IMG/VR virus record: IMGVR_UViG_3300020172_001010
Coordinates: 1 to 30,831 of that record
Length of the DNA stretch: 30,831 bases
Reading direction: 5' to 3' (one strand)
Source of the DNA: a virus
This document shows positions 11,558-19,473 of this stretch, piece after piece (positions within the stretch are counted from its first letter, which is position 1; every line of letters starts with the position of its first letter). Both the position numbers and the translations under genes were made by a program. Below the pieces are notes generated by a model. That model was not told the origin of the DNA. It worked only from the letters and a program-made list of their open reading frames with translations, and ran no database searches.

Positions 11558-12104
11558 CTCAAACATAACCATTAACCTTACTGCTTTACTTATTGAGGTA
11601 TGTAGCGTTTATAAGGTAGATGAGCATAAGAGTTTAAGCGATGAAGAAATTAAAGAGGTTGTTAATATTATATTAGCAGATTATTTTTTTCTAAAGTGGG
11701 AAGATATGCTACTATTTGTTAAGAATGTAAAGATGGGTAAGTATGGTAAAATCTATGGTAGTTTTGATATGCCTACTTTCTTTATGATGCTGGAAACGTA
11801 CTGCGAAAATAGAACTGCTGAAGCAGCCAGTATAAACCGAGTAAAAGCAGAAGAGCAAAAGAAAGAGCCAATGAGTGATGCGACAATGAAAATGATTTCA
11901 GAGTTTAAGGCAAAGCAAAGCGAGAAAAGAAAAGCCCAGTACATTGTTCAGGAGTTAAAGGAATTAAGCGAGGAACAAAAGTTAGTAAATGAGTGGATTG
12001 CAGACTTTAAAAAGCAGGTAGGATACTTGCAGGGATTTTTAGAGGTGGATGGTAAAATGTTATCAATAGAACAATATTTAAGATATAGAAATGAAAATTT
12101 GTAA
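11460..12104 (+). CDS. DUF6633-like replication-region protein
   Basis: 214 residues. The core KSLSDEEIKEVVNIILADYFFLKWEDMLLFVKNVKMGKYGKIYGSFDMPTFFMMLETYCENR resembles a family common in Bacteroidota phages and prophages next to replication genes (I recall it as DUF6633; not checked). It is followed by a long charged helix (KAEEQKKEPMSDATMKMISEFKAKQSEKRKAQ). The layout is compatible with a helicase-loader-like adaptor, but this is inference. The 5' end overlaps the previous gene by 98 bases, and the 3' end overlaps ninG by 14. Confidence 0.65.
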   Translation: MEIVKFQDSKGLSLQGIITSKSKHLATLRNEDNSNITINLTALLIEVCSVYKVDEHKSLSDEEIKEVVNIILADYFFLKWEDMLLFVKNVKMGKYGKIYGSFDMPTFFMMLETYCENRTAEAASINRVKAEEQKKEPMSDATMKMISEFKAKQSEKRKAQYIVQELKELSEEQKLVNEWIADFKKQVGYLQGFLEVDGKMLSIEQYLRYRNENL

Positions 12105-12624
12105 GCGTTGCGAAAAGGAAAAGAGAATTTGGGCAAGGGGATTGTGTAAGTCTTGCGATATTGTAGAAAATCCACAAAAATATATGATTGAGCGTAAAAA
12201 AGTAGAGAAGAAAAAGAAGCCTGAAAGTATCACGAGTTTAAAAAAGAAGTTAGACACTATTTTTTCTTTGTATATCCGGTTAAGGAATGCAGATGAGAAT
12301 GGGACTATTGAGTGTTTTACAAGCGGTCAGTTGATGCACTATAAAAAAGCACACGCCGGTCATTACATATCACGCCGTCACTTATCTACAAGGTGGGATG
12401 AAACAAATGTTCAAGCTCAGAGTGTTAAAGAAAATATTTTTAATCAAGGGAATGCTCCGGTATATGCTATTAAATTAGATGAGCGTTTTGGGGATGGGAC
12501 TGCAAAGTCTTTAGTGGATAAAAGCCTAATTAACTTTAAAGAAAGTAAAGATTGGTATATTCAGCAAATAGAATATTACTCCGGAGTAGTTAGTAAACTA
12601 AAATCTAAAATAAACGACATATAA
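12091..12624 (+). CDS. ninG: NinG/Rap-like recombination protein
   Basis: 177 residues. A zinc-finger-like N-terminus (Cys4, Cys7, Cys19, Cys22) precedes the NinG core: LKKKLDTIFSLYIRLRNADENG (50-71), AHAGHYISRRHLSTRWDETNVQAQ (87-110) and FNQGNAPVYAIKLDERFG. Lambda NinG (Rap/Orf) is a structure-selective nuclease acting on Holliday junctions and D-loops. The usual CxTCG is reduced to ECFTSG and the later Cys-Asn to Glu-Asn, so one metal site of the HNH-like core may be lost. Bases from 12276 onward carry CCGG sites that are absent in the rest of the window outside the next gene, suggesting that the 3' two thirds of this gene was replaced by transfer. Confidence 0.83.
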   Translation: MKICKRCEKEKRIWARGLCKSCDIVENPQKYMIERKKVEKKKKPESITSLKKKLDTIFSLYIRLRNADENGTIECFTSGQLMHYKKAHAGHYISRRHLSTRWDETNVQAQSVKENIFNQGNAPVYAIKLDERFGDGTAKSLVDKSLINFKESKDWYIQQIEYYSGVVSKLKSKINDI

Positions 12625-12648
12625 TTACAATATTACATATTAAATATG

Positions 12649-12656
12649 TAACTTTG
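12649..12656 (+). promoter_or_regulatory. -7 box of second HNH gene
   Basis: TAACTTTG, exact TAnnTTTG, ending four bases before the ATG at 12661. No TTG lies 19-20 bases upstream. Leaderless message predicted. Confidence 0.5.
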
Positions 12657-12660
12657 TAAT

Positions 12661-13320
12661 ATGAGAAGATTAGATTTAAAAAATGGAGATAAATTCAATA
12701 AGCTAACATTTATTGAATATGCCAGTAAAAAAGAATTACCATCCGGACAAAAGATTTTAGTTGCTAAATGCAAATGTGATTGTGGTAATTATAAAGATAT
12801 TTTAGTTCTTCATTTAGTAAGAGATAGAATTAAGTCTTGTGGATGTTTAAACCCAATACACAATATGTCCGGCACTAAATTACATACTATTTGGAGGGCT
12901 ATGTGTAATAGAGTAAAGCCAACATATCACGAAAGGAAGTATTATTTTGATAAAGGTATTACTTTATATAGTGAGTGGGGTTCTTTTATAAAATTTAAAG
13001 ATTGGGCATTACAAAGTAATTACAAAGATGGTTTACAAATTGACCGAATAGATAATTCAGCCGGTTACCATCCGGATAATTGCCGGTTTGTTACACAAGA
13101 GCAAAATTTAGCAAATAGGGATATAACAAAGAAATATGAGTACGCCGGAGAGTTGTTATCTATTTCAGAATTATGCAGGAAGTATAATAAAGACTATAAT
13201 TTAGTATATCGTAGAATATTAGCTGGAAAAGATATTAAATATGCTTTAGAGCTTCCGGTTAGGGTTTTTAGAGGTAAGATTATAAATACAGAAAATAAGC
13301 ACACACAATGCACGATGTAA
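12661..13320 (+). CDS. HNH homing endonuclease with zinc motif
   Basis: 219 residues. The N-terminal third holds a Cys cluster (CKCDCG at 37-42; CGC at 60-62), typical of a zinc module. The central part is the free-standing HNH pattern: HTIWRAMCNRV, YYFDKGITLYSEWGSFIKFKDWA, LQIDRIDNSAGYHPDNCRFVTQEQNLANRD. The tail (LSISELCRKYNKDYNLVYRRILAGKDIKYALE) is a NUMOD1/HTH-like module. It is inserted between ninG and the 13308 gene, whose start it overlaps by 13 bases, and has its own -7 box. Seven of the 11 CCGG sites of the window are here, so it and the 3' part of ninG probably arrived together. Confidence 0.87.
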   Translation: MRRLDLKNGDKFNKLTFIEYASKKELPSGQKILVAKCKCDCGNYKDILVLHLVRDRIKSCGCLNPIHNMSGTKLHTIWRAMCNRVKPTYHERKYYFDKGITLYSEWGSFIKFKDWALQSNYKDGLQIDRIDNSAGYHPDNCRFVTQEQNLANRDITKKYEYAGELLSISELCRKYNKDYNLVYRRILAGKDIKYALELPVRVFRGKIINTENKHTQCTM

Positions 13321-13703
13321 TAAAAAAAATAAAGTTAGCCATAGCAGAAGCGAATAAAACGCACTCTATCGCTGAATTAATCGACCTTAATCTAAAGTTA
13401 GCAGGGTATTTAGCTTACCTTGTCGAAGTGCAAACGGCAGCACACAAAGGGTATAACGATGCTTACGCATTAAGGAAGCAAGAGTATGCAAACAAGGTAA
13501 TAAACGGGGATGGTAGTATGGGAGATAGGCAAATGAGAGCCGAATTGGAAATAAAAGAATTTCGAGATACTGAAAATAGATTTGATGAAAGGTACTCCGA
13601 ATTAAAAAACTATTCCTTTGCTACTTCAAGTTTTATTGATGTTTTAACACAAAAGATAGCCTATTTAAGAAAAGAGCAAGAAATCACTAAACAAAATACA
13701 TAA
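13308..13703 (+). CDS. Protein of unknown function, 131 aa
   Basis: MHDVIKKIKLAIAEANKTHSIAELIDLNLKLAGYLAYLVE..., helical throughout with a predicted coiled-coil second half (ELEIKEFRDTENRFDERYSELKNY). Its first codons lie inside the end of the HNH gene. TAATG junction with the lipoprotein gene. It resembles small replication-region coiled-coil proteins of phages; no name can be given. Confidence 0.68.
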   Translation: MHDVIKKIKLAIAEANKTHSIAELIDLNLKLAGYLAYLVEVQTAAHKGYNDAYALRKQEYANKVINGDGSMGDRQMRAELEIKEFRDTENRFDERYSELKNYSFATSSFIDVLTQKIAYLRKEQEITKQNT

Positions 13704-13933
13704 TGAGAAAATTACTACTAATCTTACTTGCTATCGGAATGATAGGATGTAAAAGCTATGCATTAAAGGTTACCGAAAAAGGTAAGTGTGTAAGAGTGGA
13801 TAAAACGTGGGCTTACTTTGAAATTGAGTATAACTGCAAAATGGCTTACCCTTGTGTGAAGTCTGCTTATGCACGAAATACTGGAGGGTATAAGGTTGGT
13901 AAAATGTACAGGATAACACAAATAAGATGGTAA
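13703..13933 (+). CDS. Small phage lipoprotein
   Basis: 76 residues with an N-terminal lipoprotein signal: MRKLLLILLAIGMIGCKSY, Cys16 as the lipid-carrying residue. The mature part is about 60 residues with three further Cys (CVRVD, YNCKMAYPCVK) and could be a small disulfide-bonded domain. Small lipoproteins of phages often block superinfection at the surface (as Llp of T5) or assist lysis, but the position among replication genes rather than lysis genes favours the first. This role is inference. Confidence 0.65.
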   Translation: MRKLLLILLAIGMIGCKSYALKVTEKGKCVRVDKTWAYFEIEYNCKMAYPCVKSAYARNTGGYKVGKMYRITQIRW

Positions 13934-14109
13934 ACTACTGGACTTGTAAGGTAAAAGTAAACGGACAACTTCGAGAAATTGAAATAGTAGCAGAAAATCC
14001 TACCTTTGAAAAGTACGAAAGTAGGATAAGGAGAGAGTTAAACGCAAAGGATAAGGATAAAATTGAGTTTGTAGCATTTGCCTTAAAAGTGGATAAATTG
14101 GGTTTGTAG
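13927..14109 (+). CDS. Protein of unknown function, 60 aa
   Basis: MVNYWTCKVKVNGQLREIEIVAENPTFEKYESRIRREL..., a small beta-rich sequence with a single-domain look. It overlaps the lipoprotein gene by 7 bases. Its last codon (TTG TAG) begins repeat copy 2. Confidence 0.62.
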   Translation: MVNYWTCKVKVNGQLREIEIVAENPTFEKYESRIRRELNAKDKDKIEFVAFALKVDKLGL

Positions 14110-14131
14110 GCACTTTAAAAAATCTCCCCAT
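14104..14131 (+). repeat. Dispersed intergenic repeat, copy 2
   Basis: TTGTAGGCACTTT then an A-run and ATCTCCCCATT; same head and tail as copy 1 at 5168-5194. Unlike copy 1, no complementary G-run lies upstream, so the leader hairpin is not shared. Confidence 0.55.
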
Positions 14132-14168
14132 TTTAATAACATAAGTTAATATTTAAAACCAAACTAAA

Positions 14169-14285
14169 ATGAATAGAAAGCAAACATTACAATGGCTTAA
14201 AATAAAGCGATTAGAGAGAGAATACCAAAGTTTGGCACAATGGTATCTATCTAAACTTAAACAAGCAAGAGAGCGCTTAAAATAG
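14169..14285 (+). CDS. Small basic helical protein, 38 aa
   Basis: MNRKQTLQWLKIKRLEREYQ... ending QARERLK, strongly basic and helical. It lies alone between the repeat and the terminase promoter; a leader of at least 37 bases. May be a small regulator or a spurious frame. Codon composition is like the neighbours. Confidence 0.45.
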   Translation: MNRKQTLQWLKIKRLEREYQSLAQWYLSKLKQARERLK

Positions 14286-14290
14286 CCTTG

Positions 14291-14321
14291 TTGCGTAAAT
14301 AAAAGTAATTATGTACCTTTG
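14291..14321 (+). promoter_or_regulatory. Terminase promoter
   Basis: TTG (14291-14293), 20 bases, TACCTTTG (14314-14321). Both boxes match consensus and no palindrome is attached. Leader of about 23 bases to the ATG at 14350, with a purine-rich TAAGGCGAAATAGGGA. Confidence 0.65.
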
Positions 14322-14349
14322 TTCTAAAAATAAGGCGAAATAGGGAACT

Positions 14350-14658
14350 ATGGCACGATTTGTAAAAGGAGAGGGAGGAAGACCAAAGGGTGTTCAGAAT
14401 AAACTAACAAGAACGGTAAGAGAAACTATTTTAGATGCTTTTAATAAGTTACAGGAAGACCCAAAGGTTAATATAATAGCTTTTGCTAAAGATTACCCAC
14501 GAGATTTCTACCAAATAGCAGCTAAATTGATACCTACGGAAATAAGGGGTACTATCAATACAAGCGATGAGGTGGATTATTCTAAACTATCAGATGCAGC
14601 ATTAGAAGAAATTATCAATGCAAGTACTAAAGACGAAAGCGAAAGCAGAGAGGTGTAA
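14350..14658 (+). CDS. terS: Terminase small subunit-like protein
   Basis: 102 residues. GGRPKGVQNKLTRTVRETILDAFNKLQEDPKVNIIAFAKDYPRDFYQIAAKLIPTEI matches the phage DUF5681/TerS-like pattern (GGRPKGxxNK start, KLIPTE end). It would recognise packaging sites and hand DNA to the large subunit. The basic start suits DNA binding; the C-terminal part is acidic (DESESRE). It overlaps the large subunit gene by 41 bases, normal for the pair. Confidence 0.82.
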   Translation: MARFVKGEGGRPKGVQNKLTRTVRETILDAFNKLQEDPKVNIIAFAKDYPRDFYQIAAKLIPTEIRGTINTSDEVDYSKLSDAALEEIINASTKDESESREV

Positions 14659-16015
14659 AAGAGATTTTTTCTTATTTGTGCAGGAATTTTGGGCTGAAAT
14701 AATACCCGATAGTCCAGTATGGAATTGGCATATAGAGTATATTTGCGATGAACTGCAGGAATTAGGGCGTAAGATAGTAGCAAGGGAGTTTAAAGAATAT
14801 GACCTAACTATTAATATCCCTCCAGGTACTTCAAAGAGTACGATAGCAACGGTAATGTTTCCTGCTTGGATATGGACTATTGACCCAACTATTCGAGTGC
14901 TTACAGCTTCTTATTCATCATCATTAAGTTTAGACCACGCTATCCGTTCAAGGGATATTATCCAAAGTGATAAATATAAAGAGTACTTTGGAGATATTGA
15001 ACTAAAAGCCGACCAAAACAACAAAGGACACTATAAGAATACTAAAGGTGGGGAACGTTACGCTACATCAGTAGGTGGAACTATTACAGGTTTCCACGCC
15101 CATTTAATAATAGTAGATGACCCTTTAAACGCAAAAGAAGCGAGTAGCGAAGTACAAAGGAAGTCAGCAAATGAATTTATGGATACTACCCTATCAACTC
15201 GTAAAGTAGATAAAGAGGTTACGCCAACTATTCTAATTATGCAAAGGCTTCACGAAGATGACCCAACAGGTAACTGGTTAAAGAAACGAGATAAGAAGAT
15301 TAAACATATTTGCCTACCTGCTCAATTAAGCGAGGATATTAAACCGATTGAACTAAAGGATAAGTATATAGATGGGTTATTAGACCCAGTTCGATTGAGT
15401 GCTAATGTGCTTCACGATATGAAGATAGATTTAGGCTCTTATGGTTTTGCAGGTCAAATGATGCAACGCCCAGCCCCTTTGGATGGTGGTATATGGAAAA
15501 AGTGGTTTAAGATTATTCCTGATTCAGATTTTCCACAAAATTTAGTAAGTAAAGCAACCGATTGGGATTTAGCGTACACCGAAAAAGAAACTAATTCAGC
15601 AAGTGCCTATGTAACAAGTGGTAAGGTAGGTAAAGATATGTACATTGAGGATATAGGCTTTGAGTGGTTAGAATTTCCCGACCTCATCAATTATATGAAG
15701 TTAAGACAAGCACCACACCACATCGAAGCTAAAGCAAGTGGTAAGAGTGCTAAACAATCACTAACTAAAATGGGTATTCCTGCGATTGAGGTTAAAGTAA
15801 CTGGAGGGGATAAGATAGCAAGAGCAACACAAGTTACACCATTTGCAGAAGCAGGAATGATATACATTAAAGAGAGTTTAGTTAACAAGTTATATCACGA
15901 TGACAAGCAAGGTATATTGAATTTCCCTAATGGACAACACGATGACTTGCAGGATGCTTTAGTACAAGCTATATTTCGATTACTTGTTAAGTCGTTTGAG
16001 TTCGTTGCAATGTAG
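14618..16015 (+). CDS. terL: Terminase large subunit
   Basis: 465 residues. ATPase half: Walker A-like INIPPGTSKSTIA (66-77, deviant P-loop), coupling LTASYSSSLS, Walker B LIIVDDP (163-169), and ILIMQRLHEDDPTGNWLKK (205-223). Nuclease half: KATDWDLAY (Asp315), HHIEAKASG (Glu370) and NGQHDDLQDALVQA (Asp442/443/446), a plausible RNase H-type metal cluster. It pumps DNA into the prohead at the portal and cuts the concatemer. It follows TerS and precedes the portal gene in the usual order. Confidence 0.92.
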   Translation: MQVLKTKAKAERCKRDFFLFVQEFWAEIIPDSPVWNWHIEYICDELQELGRKIVAREFKEYDLTINIPPGTSKSTIATVMFPAWIWTIDPTIRVLTASYSSSLSLDHAIRSRDIIQSDKYKEYFGDIELKADQNNKGHYKNTKGGERYATSVGGTITGFHAHLIIVDDPLNAKEASSEVQRKSANEFMDTTLSTRKVDKEVTPTILIMQRLHEDDPTGNWLKKRDKKIKHICLPAQLSEDIKPIELKDKYIDGLLDPVRLSANVLHDMKIDLGSYGFAGQMMQRPAPLDGGIWKKWFKIIPDSDFPQNLVSKATDWDLAYTEKETNSASAYVTSGKVGKDMYIEDIGFEWLEFPDLINYMKLRQAPHHIEAKASGKSAKQSLTKMGIPAIEVKVTGGDKIARATQVTPFAEAGMIYIKESLVNKLYHDDKQGILNFPNGQHDDLQDALVQAIFRLLVKSFEFVAM

Positions 16016-16016
16016 T

Positions 16017-16047
16017 TTGTTTATTGCTAAAAGTTTTAGTATTTTTG
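16017..16047 (+). promoter_or_regulatory. Late promoter with palindrome B1 (portal)
   Basis: TTG (16017-16019), 20-base spacer containing CTAAAA-G-TTTTAG (16027-16039), TATTTTTG (16040-16047). The palindrome ends directly at the -7 box. Leader of about 12 bases to the ATG at 16065. Confidence 0.72.
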
Positions 16048-16064
16048 CTTAAATTGTTTCCAAT

Positions 16065-17360
16065 ATGAATGTATTTCAAAGTTTTAAACATAAAGCAGCA
16101 AGTTTCTTTAGTAATTCCAGCGATGTTGTAAATAAGTTAAATCAGGCAGTATATAGTTTCTTTTCAGGTTACTTCTACACCTTGCAAAATGGTAAGAGAA
16201 CTTATGTTGAGGAGGGCTATAGAAAGAATTTAGATGTGTACGCTATAATTAAATTGATAGCTTCTAAAGCAGCAGATGCTCACTTCAGAGCAGTAACTTA
16301 TAAAGATAATAAAGAAGTAAATTTACCACCAACAGACCTATTAAATCAAATCCTAAAGAAGCCTAACGAAAATGAAAGGCAACAACAATTTATAGAAGCA
16401 TTAGCTTCTTATCTATTAATTACAGGGGATATTTACATCTACAAACTTCGTTTTATTTCAGGACCAAACAAAGGCAAGGTTAATAAACTTTACTATTTAC
16501 CATCTCAATTTGTGCAGATTATCGGAGGTGGTTGGATGAATCCAGTATCAGGGTATAAGTTAATTATAGGCGACCAAGAAATTACCTTTACCCCTGAAGA
16601 AGTAACTCACGTTAAATATTTTAATCCTGATTGGGATATATCAGGTAGTCAGCTATACGGACAAAGTCCTTTAGAAGCAGCATTAAATACTATTCAGTCA
16701 AGTAATGAAGCAGTTAACTCAAAGATTAAAGCGTTCTTAAATGGTGGTGTAGCAGGTTTATTATCGAGTGCAGACCCTAATAACGCAATGAGTGTTGAGC
16801 AGATAAGCCAACTAAACGAACTTATTGCTGGTAAGATAACAGGAACTAATAACACTAAAAAGATTTCAGCAACTAATGGAGCAGTAACCTATCAACAAAT
16901 AGGATTAAGCCCTGCAGATATGGAAGTGTTAAAATCTATTCAGTTTGATGCTAATCAATTATGTAAAGTATTTGGAGTAGACCCTGTTTTATTCGATAAT
17001 AGTTCAGCGAGTTATAACAATAAAAAGGAGGGCTATAAATCTTTGGTATCAAATGTGGTTACTCCATTACTTAACTTATTAAAGGATGCTTTGGATGATT
17101 GCTTTTTGGAAAGCGATAAAGGTGTAGCGTATTCGATTGCTCATTTCCCTGAAATGCAACAGGATTTAGGAGAAATGGTTAACTCATTAGATAAGGCGTG
17201 GTGGTTTACTCCTAACCAAAAGTTAACAATGATGAACGCAGAAGTATCTAAAGACCCTCTGATGGATAAAATATACATACCGAGTAGTTATGTACCATTA
17301 GATGAGGTTTCAACTCCTATGGATGTTAATTTAAAGAACTTCGATTACTCGAATGACTAA
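16065..17360 (+). CDS. Portal protein (HK97-type)
   Basis: 431 residues, normal length for HK97-like portals. Typical features are DVYAIIKLIASKAADAHF near residues 57-74, LLNQILKKPNENERQQQFIEALASYLLITGDIYIYKLR, the GQSPLEAALNTIQSSNEAVNSKIKAFLNGGVAGLL stretch and DPVLFDNSSASYNNKKEGYKSL near residue 305. The dodecameric ring is the vertex through which the terminase packages DNA. First gene after late promoter B1. Confidence 0.9.
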   Translation: MNVFQSFKHKAASFFSNSSDVVNKLNQAVYSFFSGYFYTLQNGKRTYVEEGYRKNLDVYAIIKLIASKAADAHFRAVTYKDNKEVNLPPTDLLNQILKKPNENERQQQFIEALASYLLITGDIYIYKLRFISGPNKGKVNKLYYLPSQFVQIIGGGWMNPVSGYKLIIGDQEITFTPEEVTHVKYFNPDWDISGSQLYGQSPLEAALNTIQSSNEAVNSKIKAFLNGGVAGLLSSADPNNAMSVEQISQLNELIAGKITGTNNTKKISATNGAVTYQQIGLSPADMEVLKSIQFDANQLCKVFGVDPVLFDNSSASYNNKKEGYKSLVSNVVTPLLNLLKDALDDCFLESDKGVAYSIAHFPEMQQDLGEMVNSLDKAWWFTPNQKLTMMNAEVSKDPLMDKIYIPSSYVPLDEVSTPMDVNLKNFDYSND

Positions 17361-18180
17361 AGAGGAAAAGATAGTAAAAGAATGGGAAGCGTTTAGGCTT
17401 CGACTATATTTGTTAGGTTATGCTAAATTTACAAAGGCATTAAAGAAACAGATAGAGCCTATTATTGCATCTTTAGAGGGTACACAACAGATAGTGCTGA
17501 TTAATGCTATGAGTACGGAGTTAATCACTACGTTACCCATTCAACAAGCATTTAACGAGTTTGTCTCGGTAGTTGGCGATAGGTCAGCAAAAAAGACATA
17601 TCAGTTATTTATGAGGTCTTTGCCCGAAAGTGCTAATATCTCTGTTGGCTTTGGCTCTGATATTTTTAAGGCTCAAATGCAGGAGTATTTAAACACAGTA
17701 GGCAACCAACACATAAAAGATATTACAGATACTACTCGTAAGTTAGTAGGGAAAGCGTTCACGGATGGAATAGAGGCAGGAGATACGACAAGGCAGTTAA
17801 GCAAAAGGATTGAAAGCTATACATTAGGGAGTAATGGAAGTGGATTAGAGGGTAGAATAAACGTAAAAGCAAGAGCATTGATGATAAGCAAAACCGAAAC
17901 ATTGATGGCTTCAGAGATTGCAAAGGACTTACAAATAGATGAAAGCGTTTATTTGTATGAAAAGAAATGGCATCACGACCATCCTAAAACACCACGAAGT
18001 ACACATTTAGCAGTAGCGAGTAATAAGCCTATTGACAAGGATAAACCTTTCAATGTAGGTGGTGTCAATATGATGTATGCAGGAGACCCAAAAGGTGGAG
18101 CAGAAAATGTAATAAACTGCAAATGTTCAACAATCTACATTCCTAAAGAGGATAAGAAAGGGGACTTAATAAAAAAATGA
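17353..18180 (+). CDS. Minor head protein (SPP1 gp7 / Mu F-like)
   Basis: 275 residues. The C-terminal half carries the head morphogenesis motif: TETLMASEIAKDLQI, HHDHPKTPRSTHLAVASNKPIDKDKPFNVGGVNMMYAGDPKGGAENVINCKC. The final NCxC and the spaced Asp/His pattern are diagnostic of the SPP1 gp7 family (PF04233). Several copies sit inside the head near the portal. Overlaps the portal gene by 8 bases and the next gene as ATGA. Confidence 0.88.
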   Translation: MTKEEKIVKEWEAFRLRLYLLGYAKFTKALKKQIEPIIASLEGTQQIVLINAMSTELITTLPIQQAFNEFVSVVGDRSAKKTYQLFMRSLPESANISVGFGSDIFKAQMQEYLNTVGNQHIKDITDTTRKLVGKAFTDGIEAGDTTRQLSKRIESYTLGSNGSGLEGRINVKARALMISKTETLMASEIAKDLQIDESVYLYEKKWHHDHPKTPRSTHLAVASNKPIDKDKPFNVGGVNMMYAGDPKGGAENVINCKCSTIYIPKEDKKGDLIKK

Positions 18181-18608
18181 AAGTTCAAGGAGTAACAACG
18201 GTAACAAATGCGATAAAACGCAAAGGTAAGGCTATTGAGGATGGTGTAAAGATGAACGTGGAGAAGTACGGAGCATTAATAGCAGCACAAGCACAAGGTA
18301 ATTTACCAAGTGCAACGTGGGCAGATATTAGAATTGACCATAACCCAACAAAAGCAGGCTTATCATATATTATTCAAGCGAGAGATGGAGCAAGTGGAGA
18401 GTTTGCAGCATACTTTGAATTTGGAACTGGAAAAAGTTATTTACAAATGCAAGGCAGCTACACCCCTGAAATGAAACGAATAGCGACAACTTATTATAAG
18501 ACAGGTAAAGGAACAATCAAAGCACACCCATACTTATTCCCTGCTTATTACAAGTATAGAAAAGAGTTTATAAAGGCAATTAGTCAGTTAGTTAAAAAAG
18601 TTGTTTAA
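18177..18608 (+). CDS. HK97 gp10-like head-tail/tail-completion protein
   Basis: 143 residues. Signature segments of the HK97 gp10/SPP1 gp16.1-like family: AQAQGNLPSATWADI, SGEFAAYFEFGTG (about 77-89) and KAHPYLFPAYYKYRKEF (about 117-133). These proteins form the last tail ring or tail terminator/completion complex. Its stop codon overlaps the stop of the reverse-strand gene at 18605, with no terminator between the convergent units. Confidence 0.82.
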   Translation: MKVQGVTTVTNAIKRKGKAIEDGVKMNVEKYGALIAAQAQGNLPSATWADIRIDHNPTKAGLSYIIQARDGASGEFAAYFEFGTGKSYLQMQGSYTPEMKRIATTYYKTGKGTIKAHPYLFPAYYKYRKEFIKAISQLVKKVV

Positions 18609-19210
18609 ATCTTTGCTTTTACTTCTATTTGAAGAATAGTTATAAATAACTCATTAAGCATTAATTCTCTTTCTTTCTCATTCCAACACTTATCAATTCG
18701 TTTAGTTAATGCTATTATAGTATCATACTTAAACTTACTTGCTTTACTTTTTACATTGTAGTTTACATAATCTCTTATTACTCTCAATGTATTAGGTCTT
18801 AAATCATCAATATAACCATTATCTAATCTAATCATATCAATAGCATCAATAATGTTAATATAAGTAAATATTTTAGGTGATGAGCATAAATAAGCTACTA
18901 CATTCTTATCAGATAGGTTGTTACCTCTACTTCTATCGCAATAATTAGTATTGTATAGTTTAATATATTCACCAAATATTGGTAATAATATTTCCTCTAT
19001 ATGAAAGTCTGTTAAATATGAGTTCTTGTGCTTATGATTATATTCTGCAACTTTTAGCCTTAAATACTCATTACATATAGATAGTTTAATATAGCAACCA
19101 TTAACATAATCAGTAAGCAGATAATATCTTTTTAAGCATCTTTCATCTTCAATACCATTAGAAAACACACAACCACAATGATTGTGTGTTATTTCTTTAA
19201 AAGTACCCAT
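18605..19210 (-). CDS. Unknown protein of reverse-strand cassette, 201 aa
   Basis: MGTFKEITHNHCGCVFSNG... with His9, His11, Cys12, Cys14 and Cys24 grouped at the N-terminus, possibly a metal site. The rest is helical with no recognised motif (ELMLNELFITILQIEVKAKI at the end). Second gene of a two-gene unit that points against the late genes and is coupled to the first by TAATG. A late-operon insertion of this sort (a moron) often carries host-changing, exclusion or anti-defence functions. I do not recognise its family, and the function is open. Confidence 0.65.
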   Translation of the reverse strand: MGTFKEITHNHCGCVFSNGIEDERCLKRYYLLTDYVNGCYIKLSICNEYLRLKVAEYNHKHKNSYLTDFHIEEILLPIFGEYIKLYNTNYCDRSRGNNLSDKNVVAYLCSSPKIFTYINIIDAIDMIRLDNGYIDDLRPNTLRVIRDYVNYNVKSKASKFKYDTIIALTKRIDKCWNEKERELMLNELFITILQIEVKAKI

Positions 19211-19449
19211 TAGTCTACTATTTTGGTTTCTGCTTCTCTTAATTCAATATCAGAGTTAAAATTAGCATTATGTTGCTCAATTTCAATTCTTACTTTAGCC
19301 CTATCTAACTCGTATTTTAATGAGTTATTAACTTGTTTAGCAAGGTCTGATTGAGCCTTTGCTTTTTCCACACTAATAACATCGTTATCTAACTTATCCA
19401 TTTGGTCGAATAAGAAGTGGATTAATGATTTGTTGTTTACTGGTCTCAT
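19210..19449 (-). CDS. Small coiled-coil protein of reverse-strand cassette, 79 aa
   Basis: MRPVNNKSLIHFLFDQMDKL..., start at the ATG at 19449; an in-frame ATG 14 codons upstream falls in the leader after the -7 box and is less likely. The second half is a strong coiled coil (AQSDLAKQVNNSLKYELDRAKVRIEIEQHNANFNSDIELREAETK). Short proteins beginning MRPVN-K-SLI-FL are, as I recall, widespread in Bacteroidota phages and mobile elements, often as unknown small genes. First gene of the cassette controlled by A4. Confidence 0.65.
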   Translation of the reverse strand: MRPVNNKSLIHFLFDQMDKLDNDVISVEKAKAQSDLAKQVNNSLKYELDRAKVRIEIEQHNANFNSDIELREAETKIVD

Positions 19450-19473
19450 AATGTTTATTTTTTGATTTAAGCC

